Origin: Capitulum mitella
Taxonomy: Eukaryota > Arthropoda > Thecostraca > Pollicipedomorpha > Pollicipedidae
NCBI GenBank assembly: GCA_030062745.1
Contig: CP099839.1
Span: 27,207,324-27,271,323 of the forward strand
Length of the DNA: 64,000 nt
Direction of reading: 5' to 3'
Shown here piece by piece: positions 23,706-33,898 of this stretch (positions within the stretch are counted from its first letter, which is position 1; each line of letters opens with the position of its first letter). A program made the position numbers and the translations under genes. A model generated the notes under the pieces. It saw only the letters and a list, made by a program, of their open reading frames with translations, was not told the DNA's origin and made no database searches.

Positions 23706-24118
23706 TGCTGACATCAGATATCCTAACAGTTATCTAATACAATAATATAATGGTGTAATAATTCAGCAGTTCCTCCAAGTTCAGTTTGTGGCAGCAGAAT
23801 AGAATTTTCCTATATATGACGTCATTAATCGCTTGAAGATGCATGCAGGGTCTACACGTCTTTGATGTCAATAACCTTAACCTTGGCGGCACTACATTTT
23901 CCGCTGCGGAATAATGTTGTTCTCCGCCAGTCGACTGCAGCACGGTATTGCTGTGTGGTACGTTATCGTTACGATTTTGTTGTTATTGTTTAGAAAATCA
24001 AGTAGTGGAAAGTACGGTTAGAAACAGGATAATACGTTCTTTACATTGGTGGCAATTATACAAAGGGTTGTCGCGATTTCATCGGGCAGAAACTTACCTT
24101 TAGCCATCACATATTTTT
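23706..24118 (-). mobile_element. 3'-terminal fragment of the gypsy-like element (candidate LTR), inverted copy
   Basis: Reverse complement of this stretch matches 49320-49730 closely, including the landmarks TGTATAATTG, CTGCAGTCGACTGGCGGAG, GTAGTGCCGCCAAGG and GATGTCAGCA. Similarity continues about 50 bp upstream of TGTATAATTG, so it includes part of the internal 3' end and not only a candidate LTR of about 357 bp (23706-24062). It then runs into low-complexity DNA. No short target duplication was visible. Confidence 0.75.
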
Positions 24119-24230
24119 ATGTATATATACATGTATATGTACATGTATGCACACAGAGAGAAAAATGACAAGTAAAGAAATAAATAAATATATAAGAGGC
24201 CACTTTGCTGATATATGAGGCTTTTCAACA

Positions 24231-24231
<1 letters not shown>

Positions 24232-24284
<53 letters not shown>
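24232..24284. repeat. (TA)n microsatellite
   Basis: About 53 bp of uninterrupted alternating T and A. Confidence 0.98.
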
Positions 24285-24287
<3 letters not shown>

Positions 24288-25325
24288 TGTAAAGTTGGTA
24301 GCAGTTGCATAACTGATAACCTTCCTTGCCAGCATGGATATTTCATGTTTTGTAATGGGTAAATGAATAAATGATAACAAATTATTAATATAACCACATT
24401 AGACAGTTCATGCTCTTAGTATGGTTACAGTCCATTTATGTGTTTCAAGTTTAACCTTACTAATATTTATTCTCTTTGGTTTACAAGTAAAGTTGTTGAT
24501 TTTGAGTCCAGCCAAAATTTTGTGGTGTCATAAAATGACTCAGTGAATCATAACTCTGATATATGTTTGCACCATTCTTATGTATCAGACCCTTCACAGA
24601 TGCAAGTTATCCTGATTCCACTGTTGTTTTATGTTATGAGTTTTCGGAATGATTTTCAAATATGTTTCGGATTGTGGAGCATCTTTGCATTCTCATAAGT
24701 ACGAAATGCCAAGTATTCACATAATTGCCTAATATTCATTGCAAATAATGATGCTGTCTTACCATCCAGCCATATTACAGTGGTGTCAGTGCATAGGATT
24801 TGTCAGCACAGTGACAAGAATGTGTATAAAGGGAGCAGGAATATTGTTTATGCCCTTAAACTTACCTTACATTATTTTATTTCAGACTGTGTGCAGACTG
24901 AAGCATTCAGCTGAAAGCTACTCACCCTCCATGCCTTGCAGTAAACCTCATTTTGCAGACTTCTTTTGGAACTGAAGGACTAGAACATACAGTTAAGTGA
25001 AGGTGAGTCAGAAACTGGGGAATTTTCCATATGTTAATGTGTTTTTTTTTCACAGGACTCTCTTGTGCCAACTTTTGAGTTCAGGATGGACTCTCAATTT
25101 TGTCCCTAGATGTTTGGATCAAAGTCAGATATATGCAATCCACACTCAGGATTTGTAAGCACTATAAGCTCATTCACATGAAGTGAAGATACTGTTCTGT
25201 ATGGTCTTGATGGCTCTGCTGTGCCTGCCAATGTAGGATGCTTTCCTTTGGTCTGACAGCATGTGTCAGGTCTGTTGTATTGATTCTGAATTTTGTTCTA
25301 GCATATGTTCCACCTTTTAGATTTG
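24285..25325. other. AT-rich region downstream of the - strand ORF, no gene seen
   Basis: Only short frames. A TTTTATTT near 24876-24883 would read AAATAAAA on - and might be a poly(A) signal for the ORF at 25326-27935, but it is about 450 bp away. Confidence 0.35.
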
Positions 25326-27935
25326 TTATTTATCACACATGGTGCAGTACTTTTTGGACAAGGAATGACCATTTGATTGTCCTTGTCCTGATATCATGTC
25401 AGTCATGTTGGTCGACATGAACGGACTGGGCCCACCATCGCCATTGAAGTAGAAGAGAAAAGAGCAGTTGACGGCACCACTGTCGGTGTCGTCGCTGGAG
25501 CTGCAGCAGCAGTCGTCGGGCCGGCCCCGTCCGCGGCCGACGCCCCCGGCCTGGCCGCGACCGCGACCCACGCCGCGGCCGCGGCCCCGGCCCCCGCCCA
25601 GGCCCCGGCCTCGGCCTCGGCCTCGGCCGACCGACGAGAACAGGGCGGCGCCGCGCTGTTTTAGCGCGTTCCAGGTGCGCGCCAGCCGTTGGCCGAAGCC
25701 GACGCCGCGGCCGGCCGCCGGCCGCCGGCCCAGCGTCGCCTGGCCGGGCGAGCGGCCGAGTGGCACGCCGGCCGGCGCGCCGCCGCCGGGCCGCGTCAAG
25801 TACGGCGACTGGTCGCGCCGCGGCAGGTAGCGCTGCTCGTACAGCGCCGGGCCCAGCCGGTCGTCGTCGTCGAAGCGCGCGGCGCCGGTGCGGCCGGCCG
25901 AGTTCGGCTCCAGGTACGGCGACGCGCCGCGCTGATACGGATCGGCGCCGCGCTGGTACGGGTCGGTCTGCCGCGGCGACGTGCCGTACGGGCCGCCGGC
26001 AGCCGGCTTGGACTGGTCGTCGACGTACGGGCTGCGGAGCTCCTGGTAGACGGGCGCCGCGCCAGCGTCGCCCCGCGTGCCGGGCGCCAGTCCGGTGGGG
26101 TCGGCCGACGGCAGCAGGTTTTGCGCGTGGAATACGGCCGCGTCGCCGCGACTGTCGGCGCCCCGCGGAGCCGGCAGCGGCCCTTTACCGTCCGCCCGCT
26201 GGCACGTCCGCGCGCTGACGCCGGCCGCCATCGCGTCCTGCTCGCGCTCGTCCGGCTCGCTTTCGTCCGGTTCGGTGCCGGCCCGGAGCTGGTTGTGGCG
26301 TCGCAGTCGCGTTAGCGCTCCGCGCGTCCGCAGCTTCTTGACGCGGCCGCCGGGCGGGCCCGGCTGGCAGTCGAGGCTCCGGCTGGCTCGCGTTGTCGGC
26401 GCCCTCGGCGCCGGCAGCGTCGGCTCCGAGGTGATCTGGCGGCGCGGCAGCGGCGACGGCGGGCCGGCCGCAGCGGCGGCGGCGGCGGCGGCGGCGCGGC
26501 CCCGCTCGGCGGGCGTCGGCACGGCCGGCGGCGTGGTGTAGCCGCCGTCCTCGCTGTCCGACGAGGTGTGCGTCGACGGCAGCTCCAGACGCAGCACGGT
26601 GGCCGGCTCGGACAGCCGCAGCTGCGTCCGGCCGGTGGCGGAGCTTCGGCTGCCGCTGGCGCTGCTGCCGTCACTGTCACCGTTGGAGTCGTCGGCTGCC
26701 CGGAACTGGGCGCTCAGCCGGTAGACCAGCAGGTCGCGGCGCGGCGCTTCGTCCAGCTCCACCTGGTTGGCGATGCGCTCCACGATCCGGCGGCCCTCGA
26801 GCAGCTCGCTGCGCGTCCGCCGCACGCCGGAGTCCGGTCGGCGCGCCGCGGCTGTCGCGTCGAGCGTGCCGGCGCCCCGCCACGGAGACGGGCCCTGGCC
26901 GCTCCCCGCGTCCCAGTCCTGCGCCGGCTGCTGCCGAGGTCTGGGCGTCCCGCCGCCCGCCGCCGGGCGTGGGCCGAACGGTGCGGTGTCGGCCGCGGTC
27001 GGGCTGGGGCGCTGGCCGTGGCCGCGGCCGCCCGGCGTCAGGCCGTAGGCGGCGGCGCTGGCGGCGGCGTCTCGTCCCGGGCCGTGCGGACCTCGGCCGG
27101 AGGTGGCGCGGGAGTCGCGCGGTCTCCGGACTGCCGCCATCGCGGACGGGATGTGCCAGTGGTGCTCCCGCGTGTGGATGATCTCCTCGGTGATGCAGGC
27201 CTGATCGTCGAGCGGCGGTGGCCGCCGGCCGAACTGCACCCAGCCTTCGGGCTGCTGGCGCTGCTGCAGGGCAGCCGGGACCGGCGCGGTGCCGCGCTCG
27301 GTCGTCGCCGCCGTCTGCTGCACCAGGGCCGTGTAGACGCTGTACTGGACGCCCTGGTGGGCCCGCTGGCCGTGCTGGCTGTACTGACCGTACTGGTCGT
27401 ACTGGCCGTCCCGCTGGTCTCCCGCCCGGTACTGCTGCTGCTTGCCGCGCCGGCTGCAGCCGCGGCACGTCTCCTCGGCCGATCGGAACCGCTCGCAGGG
27501 CGTGGACGGCCGCTGCTGAGTGGTCCTGTCACAGGGACTCGACCGCCGGTCAACCCTGTCGCAGGGGCTCGACCGTCGGCCGTCCCTGTCGCAGGGGTTG
27601 GTCGGCCAGTCATCCCTGTCGCAGGGGCTGTTGGAGCGTCGCTGGTCGCTCCTGTCGTAGGGACTGTAGGGGCGCCGCTGTCCGCCCCTGGGACAGCCGC
27701 GGCACACCTCCTCGGCCGAGTGGAACCGCTGGCAGCGGCGCTGCTTCAGCTGGCCGTCGGCGGCTGGCGACAGTACCACGCGCCGGCCAGGGTCCTCCTC
27801 CCACCGCCACTGCTCATCGTCCCGCTGAAAGCACCGTTTACAATACATGGGGCCGTGGGTTTGCATGCCGTGCAGCGGAATGCTGCTCCGGACACGTAGG
27901 AAATCACAGCAGAAGTCAGCCATTATTTTAGCCAC
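25326..27935 (-). CDS. Unrecognised 869-residue Cys/Arg/Gly-rich protein
   Basis: One continuous frame from ATG at 27933-27935 to the stop at 25326; product unknown. Residues 30-81 hold two CxxC pairs (C32/C35, C78/C81) that could bind zinc. The motif RF-x-SAEE-x-CRGC occurs twice (about 70-81 and 149-160). Between them runs a tandem array of PCDR or PYDR motifs spaced about ten residues (92-146). The middle is Pro/Ser/Arg-rich and looks disordered. Near the C-terminus (about 765-805) is a dense GRGRG run like RGG RNA-binding tails, then CCCSSSDD. The last 60 residues fall in AT-richer DNA and may be read-through past a splice donor. The opposite frames in this GC-rich stretch are shadows. 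I trust the N-terminal 160 residues most; whether the ORF is one exon is unproven. Confidence 0.55.
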   Translation of the reverse strand: MAKIMADFCCDFLRVRSSIPLHGMQTHGPMYCKRCFQRDDEQWRWEEDPGRRVVLSPAADGQLKQRRCQRFHSAEEVCRGCPRGGQRRPYSPYDRSDQRRSNSPCDRDDWPTNPCDRDGRRSSPCDRVDRRSSPCDRTTQQRPSTPCERFRSAEETCRGCSRRGKQQQYRAGDQRDGQYDQYGQYSQHGQRAHQGVQYSVYTALVQQTAATTERGTAPVPAALQQRQQPEGWVQFGRRPPPLDDQACITEEIIHTREHHWHIPSAMAAVRRPRDSRATSGRGPHGPGRDAAASAAAYGLTPGGRGHGQRPSPTAADTAPFGPRPAAGGGTPRPRQQPAQDWDAGSGQGPSPWRGAGTLDATAAARRPDSGVRRTRSELLEGRRIVERIANQVELDEAPRRDLLVYRLSAQFRAADDSNGDSDGSSASGSRSSATGRTQLRLSEPATVLRLELPSTHTSSDSEDGGYTTPPAVPTPAERGRAAAAAAAAAAGPPSPLPRRQITSEPTLPAPRAPTTRASRSLDCQPGPPGGRVKKLRTRGALTRLRRHNQLRAGTEPDESEPDEREQDAMAAGVSARTCQRADGKGPLPAPRGADSRGDAAVFHAQNLLPSADPTGLAPGTRGDAGAAPVYQELRSPYVDDQSKPAAGGPYGTSPRQTDPYQRGADPYQRGASPYLEPNSAGRTGAARFDDDDRLGPALYEQRYLPRRDQSPYLTRPGGGAPAGVPLGRSPGQATLGRRPAAGRGVGFGQRLARTWNALKQRGAALFSSVGRGRGRGRGLGGGRGRGRGVGRGRGQAGGVGRGRGRPDDCCCSSSDDTDSGAVNCSFLFYFNGDGGPSPFMSTNMTDMISGQGQSNGHSLSKKYCTMCDK

Positions 27936-30900
27936 TAATTTTCACAGTCAAAATATTGAAGATTTGTATATCTGCATGTGCGTTTTCCACTATTTTTACC
28001 CCCATGACCTTCGGAATTTTGTCGTTGACAATTTCCACATCAGTAACATCAGTACAAGCTCTTTTTCGTCGTTTTCCTTGACTTGGGTTCCCCTCATTGC
28101 GCTGGACAGCACAGCGTGACGTACCCCTCTGTTCCTGCATCGCTTCTTGCAGGCCGGCTTGTTCGGCTCTGTTGTCCTCACGTACCGGTTGTGGACGTGC
28201 ACCCGAACTCTGTGCCGCCTGTGTGGCATTACCCTCAGCTGGCAATTTTGTGATGCAAAAATCCTGAAAACGTGCCACGCCGAAGACGGTGTAATATTGG
28301 CGCCGCCACTGATTCATGGGCCGCTAGAGGAAGCAGGAGACGGACCCATGTTTGTCCCGGTGGTTTATTTGCACGGTGCCAAGAGATTTGCTCCAAAGGG
28401 AATGGCTTGGTCGGTGATTTATAGCTCGGAACGGGGTATTTGTGGGACTGACTCAATGCTATGTCGACTTTGGCACTTTGTCAGAGTCGGCTCCTGAATG
28501 AAATTTTCTGTGGGCTGGTACGGAGGTTCTAAAAAGCGTTTTAGCACTTTCGGGCTGTGGCGTGTGCCAGTCGCTGAAACGGCTTTTTTTAAGCTACAGC
28601 TTTCAAAACATGAAACCGTGTTTTTAGGGATGTGAAACAGTGATTACATCCGTCCAAACGTTTCGTATCGTCTGTTGGAATTTACGAGCAGTTTAGTCGA
28701 CATTTCAGTTATCAAAGATTATTGTCCGTCATAGAGTGGAAACTGTTAATATATACATTTTGTATACGCGGTCTTGTGATGATCAATGAAAATAGAGAAT
28801 TTGCGAGGTTGTTGAGAGATTGGGCTCACCTGTTGCCACCAAAGTAATAGCCCGCCGTATCAACATTTTGCTAAAATTTTCTGAAGTTTGAGAATGACAG
28901 ATTTGAACTATCCCTTGCTTTTGCCTGAACTACTCCAAAGCTCCAAAATACTGCGGGGCCGAATTTTGTTCTTGAATTTTTCCATTGGATAGGTAAACGT
29001 GATAGTCCCCGATAGGATCCTCCATCATAAGTAAGTAAAACTGGATAAGCGTGATAACAAATATAATCGAACATCGGTAAGTGCCGATCGCAGAATGTGA
29101 TATTGGATGGCAACGAAACCCATTTCGTAGAGCTGCCACGAGGAAACCAAATTCCAAGTGTGTAGGTTGCCTCACCAACGTCAAGTAATTTTAACATTAG
29201 CCCATCGTGTGCCTGTGAAGGAGAAATTTCGGAAGGCGTCTGGTCAAAGGTTAGAATTTCACGTTGAAAAGTGTCAAAGATGCTGCCAGTGATCTCGTCC
29301 CACCAACTTTAAAAGCGTTCCTACGTCTGTGGGACGTGATTTAATTTTGAAAACATGGATAGCGTATACTTTTTTTTTTAGGCATAGGCTTTTTGCTTTG
29401 CGAATTATTCCCAAACGGCAAGTTATGCATGGTTGTTTTGTCTTAATTTTTTTAACGAGTTTTTGTTGGTGGTGTTCTTATTCCCTTGCATGGGTGTTTC
29501 TTTACCATAGTTATAATACACATATTTAGACAATGTAGATGTTGGCATTTTCTGGTAAAAGTTTGGGAATACACTGCATTGCAGTTTCGGTACTTCACAT
29601 CTTGTATTAAACGAAAGATCCTTACCTATATCTCGTGTTGAAAATGTTAATGAGTTATGATCGTTCGGCCACGCATGGATTCCACATTCGTGTGGTGTCG
29701 CATGTCATGAAGTCATGTCGTGTAGTATATCGTGTAGCATGTTGTGCATCATGTGAACTTCTGCCGTTGGATATTGCGTCGAGACCTGTGAGTCGGTCGT
29801 GTCTTTGCTTTGCTTCAAAACAATGTCTTGAATTTGAAGTTCATCTTTTCACGGTTCCGATCCAAGCAGCATTTGCTCGTCACTTGCAAGTATTGTTACA
29901 TGTGGCCCGAAACGTGTGGCATTCAAATGCATGACTTCACTAGTTTACAGTGAACGAAGGTGTTAGTGCTTCAATATTGATCTTTATAGCCACCACTGTC
30001 GCCGTTTATCAAACCCTTTTGATGAGATTGGAGGGTATCGAACATCGTATCGGACATTCCACTTGCTATTGTCGATCGGAAGTATGTTCGGTCCAGACCT
30101 GAGCGATGGTGGTAACCATAGTTCGGAATGCATTCTGTTCTCCTGAGAGTGCGACCGTCAACATGGTTTGCGAAGATTTTCGCAGCAAGGAACGTCGGAT
30201 ATCTGCGGACCAGAAATGTCCGCATTTAAATTGTGCAAAAGGATTTGTCATGCGTCGTGGTTCAGTTTCTCACTGGCCAGTATCATTGCACGTAGCTGGT
30301 GAATATTTCAGTTTTCATAGTCCGAGTCTGATGTTGAGACTGGGTTCGATTTGCACATCGTCTGAAAAGTTTTTTTTTCCAGACCGAGCTATTTTTTACG
30401 GTGGCTGAGACGGTGGCGGTGAAAATTCTTTATTTCCTTTCAGGCCCGTAGTCATCCAAAATTAGCCGTCTCCTCCGCATCAGGGGTTTCAGAATCGAAT
30501 GCAGTGTGTTTTCTGCGCTGTGCATAAACACAGCATGTTGATATAATCGCTGTCAAGAACGTAATGGACTTTCCTTCCTCCATATGCTGTATATTGACAC
30601 CATTTTTCTAGGACGATGTTGCCACAAACGCCTTTACACTTGTTTACGAGTAATGAAACAACACTTTGATTTGATGAAGTAGCGCAATAAAGCCGGAGAG
30701 TGATGGTGCAAGCAGTGGCACAGATGGCGTGTCCTTGTTTTCAGGACGGCAAAGGCCGAACCGCGGTATTACCGCTGCTCCTCGCAAATTTAACCCGTCC
30801 TCCCGGCTTGGCAGTCGTCGCTAGTCACTGTTTACTCCCGCGAGCTGACGTGATCACAATGGACTCCGCCGGCCGGTACGGCGACCGCCGACGCGGTGAC

Positions 30901-31018
30901 CGTCGCGTCGGCCTCGCGACCGGTCCCTAACGCGTTGGCTCACCGTCTGTCCCGCCCCGTGGTGCCGGCGGCGCTGTCTGGGCCGCGGCGGCCGGCCGCC
31001 CGGGCTGGCGGGCCGGTA
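27936..31018. other. Intergenic, no supported gene
   Basis: Contains two - strand frames of possible interest but no recognised domain: 27928-28317 (129 residues, ends just inside the 869-residue ORF's start and has GKRRKR) and 28871-29197 (108 residues). Neither shows splice-flanked or domain support. The rest is AT-rich. Confidence 0.4.
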
Positions 31019-33272
31019 TCAGATGCGGGGCCGGGCCAGCAGGCTGAGCGCGCCCGCCTCGTGGCGCGCCGCCCGCTCCATCTCGTCCTGCTGCACGTGC
31101 TCGGCGTCCGGGAAGACGACGTCGTCGTCGAGCGGCAGCGGCCGGTCGGCGCGTATGCGCCGGCACCGGCCGATCGCATTGAACTCGGCGTACGGCTGGC
31201 GGTGATGCGGCGGCTTCTTACAGTAGAGGCTGTCGCCGCAGCGGCCGGCCACGTCCCAGGGCCCGCCGCACCGCTGGCCGGGCCCCTGCAGCACGAGGCG
31301 GCCGTCACATCCGGTCCGCGGCGACGGCGGGGAAGGGGCCGGGGACGAGCGCCGGCGGTCGCCAAGGATTGTCCGACGCAGCGGAGCTCTGGAACACGGG
31401 ACGGGAATCGTGTGGAGGCGGGGAACACAGGACAGATGTCGTGAGGATCGGCTGGATTTGGTATTTCCTGGCTTTGGTATTAACACAGGACGGGAATGGT
31501 ATGGCGACGAGGAACACGGGACAGATGTCACGAGGATCTCATGGATTTGGTAATCCCTGGAACACGGTACGGGAGTCGTGTGGAGGCGAGGAACACGGGA
31601 CAGATGTCACGAGGATCGGACGGATCTGTTAAGCCCGCAACACTCCGGCGGGGGTCTCGGAGGGCTGTCCAGCGTGCAGCGCGGGGAGTGAGCCCTGTAG
31701 CACACCGTCATAGATGGCCACCCTGCCTGCAGACCGGACCAGGGAGTGGCCGGCACAGGAGAGTCGGCGACACGGCCATCTGATCGGCGGCAGGAGGCGG
31801 GCTCATCGTCCCCCGGTCCCGCTCAAGGTCTTCCGGACCACGGAGACGGTCTCAACTAGATTAATGGCCTATGTTGTCACGCTTTGCATTGAATGAAGCA
31901 CCAGGATGAAACCGGTTGACGCCGTAAACGCTGCGGCCTCCCGTTGTGGTTGTCGCTTTGGGCGCAGTTAAATTTGATTACTTGCACGTTTGGTCCCGGT
32001 CGCCAACGGACATTAGAGGACGCAAACAACGGCGAAGGGCAGATCGAGTCATGTGATACCCGTTTAGATAAATATGCAGTCAGCTGGGGTCGGAAGAGAA
32101 TCTTTTTCGTCACTGAACAAATACACTAGTCACCGAGTCTCACGGCCCTTCCGGCGCGCGAAGACTGGTAGGTGTGCTCGGCTTGGTGCTCGGCTTGGTG
32201 CGGTATGCGGAGTTGCTCCGGCTTAATGGCGTGATGGTGTGGTTGTTCACAGCCGCCCGCGCTCAGGCGCTTCACTGACGATCATCTTGTTTGTATGCAC
32301 TGTCACATTAACATTCCGATTGGTTCGCCTGCATGAGCCCGCCCGGCACTGGTGGACCCCAGGGGAGGTAGAGCGCTATTGTATCGGCGGTGCAGCCCTA
32401 CCTTGCCGCACACCACGCAGCAGTCGCAAGTATCCTGTACCACGCCGTACTTGCAGAAGGCGCCGCGCTGCTTGCACTGCTTCGGCTGGCAGGGGGCGCA
32501 GCTGAGCGAGGCCGCCCTGGAACGGGTCACGGCCTCAGCGTCACAGAGTCGCGGTCTCAGCGTCACGGCCTCGACGTCACGGTCTCGGGGCCGACGCCCG
32601 GCCGCCACGCCCCCGGAGACGGACCGACTGACCCTGCCGGGCGGCCGGCCGCCGGCCAACTCCGGCTTCGGGCCAGCACCTAAACAAAAACGAGACGCCG
32701 TCGGGACGGGTGTCGTCGGCGACGGGCGGCGGCGGCGTCGGCCGGTCTGGGGCCGCCGCCGGTCGGCCGGAGAATTCCGGCGGCCGCGTCGCCCGATTTA
32801 TGGCCGGCCACGGCGGCCAGCCGGCTGCAGGACGGCCGGGCGGCGGCCGACGGTCGGCGGGCGTGACCCTGCAGGCCGCGCCACGGACAGATCCAATCAG
32901 GCCGGACGCCGCCGGCCGCAGCGGCAGCGTCTGCCCGCCGCACGCACAGCGGGCCCGCTCCGCCGCCGAGGCGAGCCGGTACGAACGGGGAACAGGAGCA
33001 GATAGTGGAGCTCCTCGGATGAGACCATGTAGTAGGGGAAAATAACAGACTAGCAGGGGACAAAGGAAACCACAAATATCGGGCATTGCTCAGGAGAGCA
33101 GTAGTGTGTAAAAAATCTGTCATGGCATTGCGATAGATATTTTGTATTCAGGTGTGACATTGGAAAACCCGGTCGTAAACAGTAAGCCGGGTCACAAACA
33201 TAACCGGCGATGCCCTCACCTGTGGAATGTGACGAGGCCTATCGCGAAGGCCAGCAGGACGCAGGCGTGCAT
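31019..33272 (-). CDS. Secreted single-IGFBP-domain protein, three exons
   Basis: Exons on -: 33220-33272, 32402-32516, 31019-31285, with matching phases, giving 144 residues. Exon 1 encodes the signal peptide MHACVLLAFAIGLVTFH. Exon 2 has eight cysteines, from SCAPCQPKQC to DTCDCCVVCGK. Exon 3 has four more in GQRCGGPWDVAGRCGDSLYC and GRCRR. The twelve cysteines and the RCGGPW motif match the N-terminal IGFBP fold. The C-terminus (about 55 residues) is acidic then basic, with no second domain such as Kazal or Ig, so it resembles the arthropod single-IGF-binding-domain (SIBD) proteins known from spiders and crustaceans. Roles reported for that family are in innate immunity or insulin-like peptide binding; here function is inferred only. 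The usual GCGCC motif is altered to CDCC. It is transcribed divergently from NOP56. Confidence 0.88.
31385..31630. repeat. ~85-bp minisatellite, about three copies, in IGFBP-gene intron 2
   Basis: Units carry GGAACACGGGACGGGA, GTGTGGAGGCG and GGACAGATGTCACGAGGATC in the same order, starting near 31388, 31467 and 31557, with moderate divergence. Confidence 0.8.
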
Positions 33273-33898
33273 GCTGAGTCCTCTGAAACGGGCGCGTGTG
33301 GTCAGTGAGGCGTGCAGTTCACATCGATTCGCGGCGTGTCGTTGCTGTCCCGTCTCGTGTCGGCCGGTTGTACGGCCACACGTCGGACAGATGTTACCAA
33401 CCGCACCCGGTCATGGACCGCCTCGGTCGCCGGCCTTTCCCGTGTCGTCGCCGGTGACGGCATGCCTCGCCCGCGCCCGTCCTCAGTGCGGTCATGTTGG
33501 CGACGCCCACGTGTCGCGCCGCCCCCGGACGACAAGTGGCGATGTCCGCGTTATGCCGTTACGTCAGCGAGCTCTTCTCTGTCGCGTCCATGGATGGTCA
33601 TGGGCCTCCGCGCCCCAGTGGCTGCTCAGATTAGAAATATCTGGTTGCTTGTTGCTGCTTGTTGGAGACACGAGACCTGCTGAATAAGGCCGGCGCGGCG
33701 GTGTGTTTATCGGGGGCCTCGCTGTCTGCCGCAGAGGCACCGGCACGTGTGACGCAGCAGGGTCCTGCTCTCGCCGGCTGGGGTCCCTTGTGTGCGACAG
33801 GGGTCCGGGACCTGACGGCTGGGACGGGGGCCTGTTCCGGTGCCGGCCGCTGTCACAGCCGACTCGCATCAGTCGGTCCGTTGTGTGTTGGCAGGACG
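33273..33898. promoter_or_regulatory. Shared 626-bp region between divergent IGFBP-domain gene and NOP56
   Basis: Head-to-head start codons at 33270-33272 (-) and 33899-33901 (+) leave one short, moderately GC-rich interval that must carry both promoters. No TATA box was noticed. A possible 3' splice site (GGCAG at 33890-33894) four bases before the NOP56 ATG suggests a 5'UTR intron. Confidence 0.45.

Noticed and set aside
26568-27899. 443-codon + strand frame
   Set aside because: It lies antisense to the 869-residue frame; Ala/Arg/Gly-rich composition with no domain. GC-rich DNA keeps opposite frames open.
28871-29197. 108-codon - strand frame as a transposon protein fragment
   Set aside because: Reads somewhat protein-like, but no motif could be named and no second copy was found in the window.
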